From JANMJD01 sp963847945 (GTDB taxonomy: Bacteria; Actinomycetota; Acidimicrobiia; Acidimicrobiales; Ilumatobacteraceae): DNA of 64,000 bases. The position numbers were made by a program, and so were the translations under genes. Location of the stretch: NCBI GenBank assembly GCA_963847945.1, contig CAWKBX010000001.1, positions 434,001-498,000 of the forward strand. The letters run 5' to 3'. The notes under the pieces are model-generated. The model was not told where the DNA came from. It did no database searches and saw only the letters and a program-made list of their open reading frames with translations. Below are positions 39,930-49,205 of this stretch, one piece after another. Each line of letters starts with the position of its first letter. Within the stretch, counting starts at the first letter, position 1.

Positions 39930-41105
39930 ATGCTTGCCTTCACCTTTCCCGGTCAGGGATCGCAACGGCCGGGTATGGGGCGTCCGTGGGTCGACCACGA
40001 GAGCTGGGAACTCGTTGCCGAGGCCTCTGAAGTGGCCGGCCGCGACGTCGCGTACCTCATGCTCGATGCCGACGCCGACGAGCTCAAAGACACTCGCAAC
40101 GCACAGTTGATGACCTTCGTGTCGAGCCTGATGGTGCTCGACGCCGTGGAGCGCCTGGGAATCGAGCCGAGCTTTTGCGCCGGGCACAGCCTGGGCGAAT
40201 ACACCGCTCTGGCCGCCGTGGGTGCGTTGTCATTCGACGAGGGAGTCCGCCTCGTGTCGGAACGAGCCGAGGCGATGCACGATGCCGGCCTCGACAATCC
40301 GGGCACGATGGCCGCCGTCCTCGGCCTTGATGACGACCAGGTCGAGGTGGCCTGTCGCCTCGCCGACAGCGACGTCTGGGTGGCGAACTTCAATGCGCCC
40401 GGACAGATCGTGATCGCCGGCTCCCCCGCCGGAGTGGCCCGAGCGGCCGACGAGGCCAAGAAGCTCGGAGCGAAGAAGGTCATGCCGCTGCAAGTCGCCG
40501 GCGCGTTCCATACGCCGTACATGGCCGGGGCGCGCGACCGCTTGCGCAAGGCGATCGCCGAGTCGAACCCTCGAGACACCGAGGTTGCGGTTGTCTCGAA
40601 CGTCGACGCACTCGCCCACCACCAAGGCAGTGAATGGTCGAGCCTGCTCTCGGCCCAGCTCACCAGCCCTGTCCGCTGGAAACACTGCCTGTTGACCCTG
40701 GAAGCGGCCGGAGTGACCGAGTATGCCGAGTTGGGTCCCGGCGGGGTGCTCACGGGCATGGCCAAGCGCACCGTCGATGCCGCCCGCACGATCTCGGTGG
40801 CAACGCCGGAAGACCTCAACAAGCTGCTCGACTGGATGGCGGCCGCGCGGCCGATGACACCGACCGTTCACGAGGGTGAACACCTTTTCGCCACCGAACG
40901 CATCGTCGTCAGCCCGGCCGCCGGAATATTCGCTCCGTCCGAGACGGTCGTCAGCGGCAGCCGGATCGACGTCGGTGCTGTGCTCGGGGCGGTCGGCGAA
41001 GTCGAAGTTCGTTCGCCGTTCGCCGGAGTCATCGAAAGTTTCATCGCCGTGGCCGGGGAGCGAATCACCGTTCGCCAACCGATCGCGTGGCTCAGGACGG
41101 TGTGA
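39930..41105 (+). CDS. fabD: malonyl-CoA:ACP transacylase with a C-terminal biotinyl/lipoyl-like domain
   Basis: FabD loads malonate on ACP for fatty acid synthesis. The 391-aa protein starts LAFTFPGQGSQRPGMG and has the serine nucleophile S87 in CAGHSLGEY and the histidine in AGAFHTPYM. After the usual end (about residue 315) comes an extra segment of about 75 residues ending VRSPFAGVIESFIAVAGERITVRQPIAWLRTV, which looks like a biotinyl/lipoyl hammerhead but lacks the modifiable lysine. The start is set by CAGGAGA upstream. It is first of the fabD-fabH-fabG-acpP-fabF operon. Confidence 0.92.
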   Translation: MLAFTFPGQGSQRPGMGRPWVDHESWELVAEASEVAGRDVAYLMLDADADELKDTRNAQLMTFVSSLMVLDAVERLGIEPSFCAGHSLGEYTALAAVGALSFDEGVRLVSERAEAMHDAGLDNPGTMAAVLGLDDDQVEVACRLADSDVWVANFNAPGQIVIAGSPAGVARAADEAKKLGAKKVMPLQVAGAFHTPYMAGARDRLRKAIAESNPRDTEVAVVSNVDALAHHQGSEWSSLLSAQLTSPVRWKHCLLTLEAAGVTEYAELGPGGVLTGMAKRTVDAARTISVATPEDLNKLLDWMAAARPMTPTVHEGEHLFATERIVVSPAAGIFAPSETVVSGSRIDVGAVLGAVGEVEVRSPFAGVIESFIAVAGERITVRQPIAWLRTV

Positions 41106-41106
41106 G

Positions 41107-42063
41107 ATGCCCAAGATTCCCGCCGGTATGACCGGCGCTGTCGTTACCGGCTGGGGCTCGGCACTCCCGCCCAAGATCGTCACGAACGAAGACCTTGCCA
41201 AGACGATGGAGACCTCCGACGATTGGATCCGCGAGCGAACCGGCATCGTGTCGCGCCATGTCGGCGGATCGACGGCCGGATTGTCGATCGAGTCGGGTCG
41301 CAAGGCGATCGAAATGTCCGGCGTCGACCCGGCAACCATCGACGGGCTCGTCCTGGCAACCACGACGCCCGACCGTACGGTCCCGGCCACCGCCCCGACC
41401 GTGCAGAACGAACTCGGCCTGCGGTGCGGTGCGTTCGATGTCAATGCCGCCTGCTCCGGCTTCATGTACGGGCTGGTCGTTGCCCATGGCATGATCGGCA
41501 TGGGAGCCAAGAAGATCCTGGTCATCGGCACCGACACACTCGCCCGCATCACCGACTGGACCGACCGGAACACCGCGATCCTGTTCGCCGACGGCTCCGG
41601 TGCCGTGCTGATCGAGGCCTGCGAGGGTCCCGGCCAGTTGCTCGGTTGGGACCTCGACGCCGACGGGTCAGCCGAGCGCTTCCTGTTCGCCGAGGTCGGC
41701 GGGTTCATTCAGATGGACGGCAAAGAGGTCTTCCGTCGGGCGGTCCGCATCATGGTCGATTCGGCCACGAAGTCGATGGACGCCGCCGGCCTCACCGCCG
41801 ACGATCTGGCCCTCGTCGTGCCTCATCAGGCGAACATCCGGATTATCGAAGCGGCGTGCCAACGCCTCGGCGTCGGCATGGACCGCGTCTCGACGGTGCT
41901 GCACTACACCGGCAACACCTCGTCCGCCTCGATTCCGCTTGCCCTCGTCGATGCGCTCGACGCCGGTCGGGTGAAGCCGGGCGACAACGTCTTGCTCGTC
42001 GGCTTCGGGGCCGGCATGACGGCGGCCAGCGCGGTGCTCCGTTGGGGCGGGGTCGAGCGCTGA
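41107..42063 (+). CDS. fabH: 3-oxoacyl-ACP synthase III
   Basis: FabH condenses a starter acyl-CoA with malonyl-ACP to begin fatty acid synthesis. The 318-aa protein has the catalytic triad C116 (DVNAACSGFMYG), His in VVPHQANIRI and Asn in HYTGNTSSASIPLAL, and the start MPKIPAGMTGAVVTGWGSALPP. It begins one base after the fabD stop and its own stop overlaps the fabG start, so translation is coupled throughout. Confidence 0.95.
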   Translation: MPKIPAGMTGAVVTGWGSALPPKIVTNEDLAKTMETSDDWIRERTGIVSRHVGGSTAGLSIESGRKAIEMSGVDPATIDGLVLATTTPDRTVPATAPTVQNELGLRCGAFDVNAACSGFMYGLVVAHGMIGMGAKKILVIGTDTLARITDWTDRNTAILFADGSGAVLIEACEGPGQLLGWDLDADGSAERFLFAEVGGFIQMDGKEVFRRAVRIMVDSATKSMDAAGLTADDLALVVPHQANIRIIEAACQRLGVGMDRVSTVLHYTGNTSSASIPLALVDALDAGRVKPGDNVLLVGFGAGMTAASAVLRWGGVER

Positions 42064-42767
42064 TGGCGCGTACGGTTTTGATCACCGGAGGCTCGCGGGG
42101 CATCGGCTTGGCCTGCGCGCAACGTTTTGCCGCGCTCGGCGACAATGTTGCGGTCACCTATCGGGGCTCCGCTCCGCCCGAGGGATTCTTCGGCGTCCGT
42201 TGCGACGTCACCTCGGTGGCCGAAGTCGATGCCGCATTCTCGGCCGTGGAAGCCGAGTTCGGACCGGTCGAGATTCTCGTGTCCAACGCCGGGATGACGA
42301 AAGACACGCTGTTGTTGCGGATGGGTGAGGACGATTTCACCTCGGTGATCGACGCCAACCTGACCGCCTCGTACCGCGTCGCCAAACGCGCCGCGCAGGG
42401 CATGCTGCGGGCCCGCAAGGGACGCATCATTTTGATGTCCTCGGTCGTCGGCATGCTCGGTTCGGCCGGACAAGCGAACTACGCGGCATCGAAGGCGGGG
42501 TTGATCGGCCTCGCCCGTTCGCTCGCCCGTGAGCTCGGTTCACGCAGCATTACCGTCAACGTCGTCGCCCCTGGCCCGGTCGAAACCGACATGACCGCGG
42601 CGCTCGGCGAGAAGCGCTTGGGCGAACTGACTGCGGCGGTACCGCTCGGGCGTATGGCCACGCCCGATGAGATCGCCGGGGTCGTAGCCTTTCTCGCATC
42701 GCCCGATGCCGGGTACATCACCGGAGCCGTCATCCCCGTTGATGGCGGACTCGGCATGGGGCACTGA
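42063..42767 (+). CDS. fabG: 3-oxoacyl-ACP reductase
   Basis: FabG reduces 3-oxoacyl-ACP with NADPH. This 234-aa short-chain dehydrogenase has TGGSRGIG for the cofactor, the SNAG motif, catalytic Ser (IILMSSVVG), Tyr and Lys (YAASKAG), and the C-terminal VDGGLGM. Its ATG overlaps the fabH stop (TGATG). The N-terminus after the glycine-rich loop is somewhat shorter than in E. coli FabG, as in actinobacterial MabA-like proteins. Confidence 0.95.
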   Translation: MARTVLITGGSRGIGLACAQRFAALGDNVAVTYRGSAPPEGFFGVRCDVTSVAEVDAAFSAVEAEFGPVEILVSNAGMTKDTLLLRMGEDDFTSVIDANLTASYRVAKRAAQGMLRARKGRIILMSSVVGMLGSAGQANYAASKAGLIGLARSLARELGSRSITVNVVAPGPVETDMTAALGEKRLGELTAAVPLGRMATPDEIAGVVAFLASPDAGYITGAVIPVDGGLGMGH

Positions 42768-42828
42768 CCGCCCACACCGTCTGAAGCCTCAGACCTTCAA
42801 TCAATGTGAATCATCAAGGAGAATTTCC

Positions 42829-43065
42829 GTGGACCAAGAACTTTTTGCCCGTTTCCAGAAGTGCGCCGTCGACGTCTTGAGCGTCGATGTCGACAAGGTC
42901 ACGCCAGATGCCAGTTTTGCCGACGACCTCGACGCCGACAGCCTCGACCTGGTCGAGTTGGTCATGGCGCTTGAGGAAGAGTTCGACGTGACTGTTCCGG
43001 AAGATGAACTGGACGGCATTACGACGGTGCGCCAGGCCTACGACCTGGTCGTCAACAAGCTCTGA
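42829..43065 (+). CDS. acpP: acyl carrier protein
   Basis: A 78-aa ACP with the phosphopantetheine site S38 in DLDADSLDLVELVMALEEEF. It carries growing acyl chains between the Fab enzymes. The start is GTG 42829, chosen because AAGGAG lies 7 nt upstream and no ATG is in frame nearby. A 61-nt gap after fabG may hold a separate promoter, useful because ACP is needed in excess. Its stop overlaps the fabF start. Confidence 0.95.
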   Translation: MDQELFARFQKCAVDVLSVDVDKVTPDASFADDLDADSLDLVELVMALEEEFDVTVPEDELDGITTVRQAYDLVVNKL

Positions 43066-44246
43066 TGCAGGGCGCCGGACGCCGGGTCGTCGTGACCGGC
43101 ATTGGAGTCGTTGCCCCATGCGGGATCGGCAAGGACGCATTCTGGGCGGGTCTCCTCGGTCCGGCGTGGACCGGCGGCAATGTGATTCGCATTGCCGATT
43201 GGGATCCGTCACCTTGGTTCGACAGCCCTAAAGACGCCCGGCGCGCCGATGCGGTGCAGCAGTTCGCGTTGGCCGCGGCGGCCGAGGCGATGGCCGAGGC
43301 CGGCGAGTTCACGGCTCCTCCTCACCGGCGGGGCACGATCTTCGCCACCGGGGTCGGCGGACTCGGCACCCTCGAGGAGCAGATGGAGATTCGGCTGACC
43401 AAAGGCGAGCGGCGCGTGTCGCCGTTCCTTGTCCCGATGATGATGCCGAATGCTTCGGGGGCGTCGATCTCGATGCGCTACGGCCTGAAGGGCCCGAATG
43501 AGACCGTATGCACTGCGTGCGCGGCATCGACCCATGCGTTGGGCTACGCGGCCCGCACGATCGCTTGGGGTTTGGCCGATGTCGTGGTGTCGGGAGGCTC
43601 CGAGGCCGCAGCGACGCCGACCTCGATCGCCAGCTTTGGCAACATGACGGCGCTGTCGACATCGGGGCGGTCGATACCGTTCGATGCGGCTCGTGATGGA
43701 TTCGTGCTCGGTGAAGGTGCCGGGGTCCTCGTGCTCGAAGAGCGCGAGATGGCCATCGCCCGGGGCGCCAAGATCTACGGCGAGATCGTCGGGGCGGGCA
43801 GTAACGCGGATGCTCACCACATCACCGCTCCGTCACCCGGTGGGGTCGGGGCGATTGCCTGCATGGAATTGGCGCTCGCCGATGCAGGACTCTCCGCCGC
43901 CGACATCCGCCAGATCAACGCGCACGGCACCTCGACGCCGCTCAACGACGCAGCCGAGGCCGAGGCCGTTGCCAAGGTCTTCGGCCCAGGGGGTCCGCCG
44001 ATGGTCTCGACCAAGGGGGTGACCGGTCATGCTCTCGGAGCCGCCGGTGCCTTGGAAGCCGTTGCCGTGTTGCTGTCGATGCAGCACCGCCTCATTCCGC
44101 CAACGGCAGGCACTACGGAACTCGGCGAGGGAATGACGGTCGACCTCGTGACCGGTACGCCCCGACCCTGGGAGCCAGGCCCGACGCTCTCGAACAACTT
44201 CGGGTTCGGCGGCCACAACGGCTCAATCATCTTCGCGCCGTACTAG
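43065..44246 (+). CDS. fabF: 3-oxoacyl-ACP synthase II
   Basis: FabF elongates acyl-ACP with malonyl-ACP. The 393-aa ketosynthase has C152 (VCTACAASTHALG), His in NAHGTSTPLND and His in TGHALGAAGALEAV, and ends NNFGFGGHNGSIIFAPY. It starts in a TGATG overlap with acpP. The final codons, CGCGCCGTAC, are repeated at the end of each unit in the tandem repeat that follows. Confidence 0.95.
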   Translation: MQGAGRRVVVTGIGVVAPCGIGKDAFWAGLLGPAWTGGNVIRIADWDPSPWFDSPKDARRADAVQQFALAAAAEAMAEAGEFTAPPHRRGTIFATGVGGLGTLEEQMEIRLTKGERRVSPFLVPMMMPNASGASISMRYGLKGPNETVCTACAASTHALGYAARTIAWGLADVVVSGGSEAAATPTSIASFGNMTALSTSGRSIPFDAARDGFVLGEGAGVLVLEEREMAIARGAKIYGEIVGAGSNADAHHITAPSPGGVGAIACMELALADAGLSAADIRQINAHGTSTPLNDAAEAEAVAKVFGPGGPPMVSTKGVTGHALGAAGALEAVAVLLSMQHRLIPPTAGTTELGEGMTVDLVTGTPRPWEPGPTLSNNFGFGGHNGSIIFAPY

Positions 44247-44619
44247 TTCTCGGGACTGGTCGCCGTTCGCTGACGCTCTCTTTGACCGCTCCCTCGTGCT
44301 CGCTACGCCTGGCGGCGCTTCACACTCGCGCCGTACTGAGTTCTCGGGACTGGTCGCCGTTCGCTGACGCTCTCTTTGACCGCTCCCTCGTGCTCGCTAC
44401 GCCTGGCGGCGCTTCACACTCGCGCCGTACTAAGTTCTCGGGACTGGTCGCCGTTCGCTGACGCTCTCTTTGACCGCTCCCTCGTGCTCGCTACGCCTGG
44501 CGGCGCTTCACACTCGCGCCGTACTAGTTCTCGGGACTGGTCGCCGTTCGCTGACGCTCTCTTTGACCGCTCCCTCGTGCTCGCTACGCCTGGCGGCGCT
44601 TCACACTCGCGCGGTACTG
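44234..44619. repeat. four tandem copies of a 93-94 bp unit after fabF
   Basis: Nearly identical units begin at 44245, 44339, 44433 and 44526, each starting AGTTCTCGGGACTGGTCGCC and ending CTCGCGCCGTAC; a degenerate fifth start is at 44620. Unit lengths are 94, 94, 93 and 94 bp, so a repeat peptide would not stay in frame. The unit end copies the last codons of fabF, which suggests that the array grew by slippage from the gene end. No gene is called here. Confidence 0.9.
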
Positions 44620-44630
44620 AACTCTCGGGG

Positions 44631-44882
44631 TTAGGCGGCGGCGAGCCAGCCGCGGGAGGTGGCGACGAGGGTGCATTCGGGGCAGGGACGCGAGGAGCGG
44701 GCCGACCAGACGGGGACGGCATAGCCGTGGGCGAGGGCGAGTTCGATGATGCCGTCGTAGTCGGCCGCGTCGGCCCCCAGGGCGACAAGGTGATCGATGA
44801 GGTCGCCATTCCAGTCGCAGGTGAGCGAGGCGTGGGCGATGTTGGCGTCGTAGAGATCGAGGATGACATGGCGATTGAGCAT
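44631..44882 (-). CDS. hypothetical protein with a CxxC motif
   Basis: About 83 aa from ATG 44882 (MLNRHVILDLYDANIAHASL) ending RPCPECTLVATSRGWLAAA. It has an acidic helical core (LVALGADAADYDGIIELAL) and one CPEC pair. No family is recognised, and no ribosome site is obvious, so an earlier start (up to 45002) is possible. Its stop abuts the tandem repeat. Reality of the gene is moderately supported by composition only. Confidence 0.5.
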   Translation of the reverse strand: MLNRHVILDLYDANIAHASLTCDWNGDLIDHLVALGADAADYDGIIELALAHGYAVPVWSARSSRPCPECTLVATSRGWLAAA

Positions 44883-44970
44883 GAGTACATCATGATCAAG
44901 GGGTGTGTCACAGTTACATGATGCATTCCGCACGACGCTGCGCGCGCAAGTTTCGCGCGGTCGAGTGGCG

Positions 44971-45399
44971 TCATCCGTCAGCGAGCACGAACAAGAGGTC
45001 ACACTCGCAGGCCACGACGCCGTTCAGCGTGGCTTTGCCGCTCCCCCTGCCGGCCCGCGCCGAGACCCGACTCAGTTCCGCGGTGAGGATCAGGGTGTCG
45101 CCCGGGCCGACCTGCCGTCGGAATCGAGCACCGTCGAGCCCCCCGAAGAGCGGAAGCTTGCCGGCGAACCGAGGGTCGGCCAGCACCGCGATGGCACCTA
45201 CCTGGGCGATCGCCTCGCACATCAGCACCCCTGGCAACGTCGGTCGACCTGGAAAGTGACCCGGGAAGAACCACTCATCCCCGGTCAGCGTCCACGTACC
45301 CGTGGCCGACTGCCCGGGCTCCAGCGCGGTCAACGCATCGACGAACAGAAATGGCGGGCGATGAGGCAGCAATGACTCTGGAGTCGGCAGCTCGCTCAT
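44971..45399 (-). CDS. fabZ: 3-hydroxyacyl-ACP dehydratase, FabZ-like
   Basis: A 142-aa hotdog-fold dehydratase. The start LLPHRPPFLFVD and the catalytic block FFPGHFPGRPTLPGVLMCEAIAQVG (His and Glu) are FabZ hallmarks. It removes water from 3-hydroxyacyl-ACP, the step missing from the fabDHG-acpP-fabF operon on the opposite strand nearby, so the locus supplies most of a type II fatty acid cycle; an enoyl reductase is not in the window. Confidence 0.85.
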   Translation of the reverse strand: MSELPTPESLLPHRPPFLFVDALTALEPGQSATGTWTLTGDEWFFPGHFPGRPTLPGVLMCEAIAQVGAIAVLADPRFAGKLPLFGGLDGARFRRQVGPGDTLILTAELSRVSARAGRGSGKATLNGVVACECDLLFVLADG

Positions 45400-45464
45400 G
45401 AGACCGACACCCTGAGCCGGGCGTGGACAAGGACGGCATCACCGATCGAAAGCACGTACGGACG

Positions 45465-45857
45465 TTAGTCGGCGGCGGGCGTCCTCATCGGCCGACGACG
45501 TACACCGCGGCCCATGAATCCGGCCCGCGACCGGGCGTGAGCGTGGTAGTGGTCGGGAATGTTGCGCATGTTGTCGTCGATGTACATGCCCTTGTCGAAC
45601 TCGAAGTTGCGCTCTGCCACCACGGTCAGACGCTCATGGAGCATCGCCTTGACGTCGTCGGACGGCTGGGGATCGTGGTGACGCCAGACGATCATCGGCA
45701 CCGAGCAGACCTCGCATTCGGCGATCCAACAATCGTCGTCTTCGTGGAACCACTCCGTCATCCGGGCTTCTTCGCACAGATCACAACCGTCAGCTCGTAC
45801 CCGCTCCGGCAGGCTCTCCCACGTCATCTCGACAGTTTGGTGGTTCGGCGACGGCAA
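45465..45857 (-). CDS. hypothetical Cys/His-rich protein, possibly HIT-like
   Basis: 130 aa from ATG 45857, or MTWESL at 45827. Two CxxC pairs (GCDLCEEA and AECEVCSVP) precede MIVWRHHDPQPSD, and the C-terminal part has DNMRNIPDHYHAHARSR, a His-rich run faintly like the HIT triad. The cysteines could bind zinc. I suspect a HIT-superfamily relative, but cannot show it. It stands alone, 100 nt from the fasciclin terminator. Confidence 0.6.
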   Translation of the reverse strand: MPSPNHQTVEMTWESLPERVRADGCDLCEEARMTEWFHEDDDCWIAECEVCSVPMIVWRHHDPQPSDDVKAMLHERLTVVAERNFEFDKGMYIDDNMRNIPDHYHAHARSRAGFMGRGVRRRPMRTPAAD

Positions 45858-45869
45858 GCCGCGGTCAGC

Positions 45870-45912
45870 AAAGCGTGGGGAGAGCCGGAATCCCGGCCCT
45901 CCCCACGCTTTT
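45870..45912 (-). terminator. terminator of the fasciclin gene
   Basis: A 13-bp stem (45870-45882 with 45899-45911) continuing as a shorter inner GCCGG/CCGGC stem lies 45 nt past the fasciclin stop. Short T runs flank the hairpin on both strands, so it may work in both directions. Confidence 0.7.
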
Positions 45913-45956
45913 GACTCTTGAAATCGGCTGAACTCGACGCCTGTCGCGTCAAGCGA

Positions 45957-47004
45957 TCACAACGTCGTGACGTCCACACCGGCGGGGACGAGCACCGCAT
46001 CGATGACATGGATGACACCATTGGTTGCCATGACGTCGGTGGTGACGACATTGGCGGAGTCGATCTTCACTCCACCAGCGGTGCTGATCGTCGCTTCGCT
46101 GCCTTCGACGGTCTTGACCGGTCCGGCCTTCACATCGGCAGCCAGCACCTTGCCCGACACCACGTGGTAGGTGAGGATCTTGACCAGGACGTCCTTATTG
46201 GCCGGGAGCAGCAGTTTCTCAACGAGTCCGGCCGGCAGGGCGGCAAAGGCATCGTCGGTAGGAGCGAACACGGTGAATGGGCCGTCACCCTTGAGCGTCT
46301 CGACGAGACCTGCGGCACCGAGAGCGGCCGCAAGGGTCTTGAACGAGCCGGCGGCCACCGCAGTGTCAACGATGTCGGCGGTTGCCGCGACATCGGTGGT
46401 CTTGGGGGCGTCCGTCGGTGCCGGTGCCGGCGCAAGCAGAGCGGCGACGTCGACGCCCTTCGGGACGAGCACCGCATCGATGACATGGATGACACCATTG
46501 GTTGCGGTGACGTCGGTGGCCGTCACATTGGCCTTGTCGATCGTGACCGCCACCCTCGGGCGATGGTGGCTTCGCTGCCTTCGACCGTCTTGACCGTCCG
46601 GCCTTCACGTCGGCGGCCATGACCTTGCCCGCGACCACGTGGTAGGTGAGGACCTGCTTGAGGGCGCCATGTTGGCGCCGAGCTTGTCGAGCGTGGCCTT
46701 GTCGACCTTGGCGAACGCTTCGTCGGTGGGGGCGAACACCGTGAACGGACCGGCGCCCTTCAGGGTGTCGACCAGACCGGCCTTGGTGAGCAGATCGGCC
46801 AGCGTCTTGAACAGCCGGCGGCGACGGCGGTGTCGACGATGTCCTTCTCGGCCATGGCGGCCGCCGCGGTCGGGTCGCCGCCGGTGCGGCGCGTGGTCGT
46901 GGGCGTCTCGGAGCTGGAGCTGGAGCTGCTGCCGCAGGCGCTGATCGGCAGGGTGGCGGAGCGTAAGAGCGGCAAGGGTCAGGGTCCAGCGACTGCGGCG
47001 GCAT
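45957..47004 (-). CDS. two-domain fasciclin lipoprotein, N-terminal half frameshifted
   Basis: The C-terminal fasciclin domain is intact (DIVDTAVAAGSFKTLAAALG, GPFTVFAPTDDAFAALP, YHVVSGKV, GVIHVIDAVLVP). Upstream, a second domain (GPFTVFAPTDEAFAKVD, LTYHVVAGKVMAADVKAG) and a lipoprotein signal (LPISACGSSSSS) are present but spread over three frames between about 46554 and 47004. Fasciclin domains mediate adhesion at the cell surface. The likely start is ATG 47004. The frame changes coincide with an indel-rich patch; decay is less likely because the residues are conserved across frames. Confidence 0.75.
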
Positions 47005-47124
47005 GAGGTCTCTCCTCGATGATCGTGGCGGGCCGGCCCGGTGATGGGTGGCCCGGGTGCGCAACGGGGTGTCCGCTGTCACCGCTTCTACGGAGCCATC
47101 GGGAAACCTGGATGAGCGATAGCT

Positions 47125-47934
47125 GGCAACGATGGGCATGAACGACGTCACAGCCATCGCGTCGAGCGCCGCCCTCGACCTCGCCGACGTAGGTCGCCGA
47201 CGGCATCGGGCCCGCCGTCCATCAGCCGCCGCACCACCGAGGCGCCCTGGATCACGCCGTCGGCGACGCGGCACGGCCTCGGCGGCCTGCGCGGCGTTCG
47301 ACACGCCGACGCCGATGAGCACGGGGACGTCGGTGACGGCCTTCAGCCGCGCTGGCCAGGGCCACCGCCGTGCGACGCCAACGCGATCGCGCTCGCCGGT
47401 GACGCCCAGCAGACCGACGGCGTACACGAAGCCGCGGGCCCGGGCGCAGACGCGCGGCAGCCGCTCGTCGGGCGCGGTGGGGGCGGCGAGCATCACGGTC
47501 TCGATGCCGGCGGCGTCGGCGGCCTCGCACCACGGTCGCCGCCTCCTCGAGCGGCAGGTCGGGCAGGATGCAGCCGGCGATGCCGGCCCGCGTCAGCTGA
47601 CGCGGCGAAGCGCTCGTGGCCGGCGCGGAACACGAGGTTGTAGTACGTCATGACGACGAGGGGCATGCCGACGTCGAGCGTGGCAGCCTCGTCGAGCATC
47701 GCCGATGGGCGTGGCGCCGGCGTCGAGGGCGCGCTGCGACGCCTCCTGGATGACCGGGCCGTCCATCACCGGGTCGCGAGAACGGGATGCCGATCTCGAT
47801 GGCGTCGGCGCCGTTGGCGGCCGCGGCCCGCACGGCGTCGGCTCCAGCCGGCGAGCCCGCCGGTGATGTACGGCACGAGCAGCTTGCGGCCGGCGGCGCG
47901 CTTGGCCCGCAAGCCGGTCTCCATCGATGTCCAT
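47125..47934 (-). CDS. trpA: tryptophan synthase alpha subunit, multiple frameshifts
   Basis: TrpA cleaves indole-3-glycerol phosphate and passes indole to TrpB. Family blocks appear in order but in changing frames: LLVPYITGGL, ADAIEIGIPF, DPVMDGPVIQEASQRALDAG, LVVMTYYNLVFRAGHERFAA, FVYAVGLLGVTGERD, VPVLIGVGVSNAAQAAEAV. At least six frame changes occur, several repaired by removing one base. The 3' end cannot be fixed and is given roughly. The start is ATG 47934 or 47924, about 10 nt from the trpB stop. Confidence 0.75.
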
Positions 47935-47943
47935 CACAGCCAG

Positions 47944-49098
47944 TCACTCCAGGACGTCCATCATCTGGGCGACGTCCTTGTCGCCGCGGCCCGACAGGTT
48001 GACCAGCACGGTCTTGCCGGCCAGCGTCGGCGCCGCCCGCACGACCCAGGCGAGGGCGTGGGCCGGCTCGAGCGCCGGGATGATGCCCTCGGTGCGCGAC
48101 AGCAGCTGGAAGGCGTCGATCACCTCGGCGTCGGTGACCGGCCTCGTAGCGGGCCCGGCCGATGGCGCGAGGTAGCTGTGCTCGGGGCCGACGCCCGGGT
48201 AGTCGAGGCCGGCCGAGATCGACTGGGCCTCGAGCACCTGCCCGTGCTCGTCCTGCATCAGGTAGCTCTTCATGCCGTGCACCACGCCGGGCACGCCGCG
48301 GCCGACGGCGGCGCCACCGGCGGGCTCGACGCCCACCAGCTCGGCGTTCGTGTCGACGAAGCCGGAGAAGATGCCGATGGCGTTCGAGCCGCCGCCCACG
48401 CAGGCCACCACCACGTCGGGGTCGCGTCGCCGAGCAGGGCCCGGCACTGGGCGTGGGCCTCGTCGCCGATGACCCGGTGGAACTCGCGCACCATCCACGG
48501 GTACGGGTGCGGGCCCATCACCGAGCCGAGGCAGTAGTGGGTGGACTCGACCGTGGCGACCCAGTCGCGCATCGCCTCGTTGACGGCGTCCTTCAGCGTG
48601 CGGCTGCCCGAGTGACGGCCTCGACCTCGGCGCCGAGCAGCCGCATGCGGAACACGTTCAGCGCCTGGCGCTCGACGTCGACGGCGCCCATGTAGACCTT
48701 GCACTCCATGCCCATCAGCGCCGCGGCGGTGGCCGAGGCCACGCCGTGCTGGCCGGCGCCGGTCTCGGCGACCAGGCGCGTCTTGCCCATGCGCTTGGCC
48801 AGCAGCGCCTGGCCGAGCACGTTGTTGATCTTGTGGCTGCCGGTGTGGTTCAGGTCTTCGCGCTTGAGCAGCAGGCGCAGGCCGAGCTGGCGGCCGAGGT
48901 TGTGGCACTCGGTGATGGGCGACGGCCGGCCGGCGTAGTCGCGCAGCAGGTCGTGCGAGCTCGGCCGGAAGCGCGTCGGCCCACGCCTCGCGGAACGCGG
49001 CCTCCAGCTCCTCGCAGGCGGGACCAGGGTCTCGGGGACGAAACGTCCGCCGAACTCCCCGAAGCGCCCTCGGCGGTGGGTTCAGCCATCAACGACAT
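47944..49098 (-). CDS. trpB: tryptophan synthase beta subunit, multiple frameshifts
   Basis: TrpB makes tryptophan from indole and serine using PLP. The start MSLMAEPTAEGASG at 49098 has AAAGGA upstream. Across changing frames one reads the PLP lysine region NHTGSHKINNVLGQALLAKRMG, VAETGAGQHGVASATAAALMG, the phosphate loop CVGGGSNAIGIFSGF and SAGLDYPGVGPEHSYL. Joined, the protein is near 385 aa, close to the usual 390-400. At least five frame changes are visible, with both missing and extra bases, suggesting sequence error. Confidence 0.82.
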
Positions 49099-49205
49099 GG
49101 AATGTCCTTTCGAGTCGTACCCACCGCACGGCTCCCTGAGGTGCCAGTGACGGGGCACCCGCGCCAATCGGGTTACTGGACAACCGTCATGCCGAGCCCG
49201 GCAGA

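Noticed and set aside
44234..44619. CRISPR array
   Set aside because: The units are 93-94 bp direct copies with no separate spacers, and no cas genes are present.
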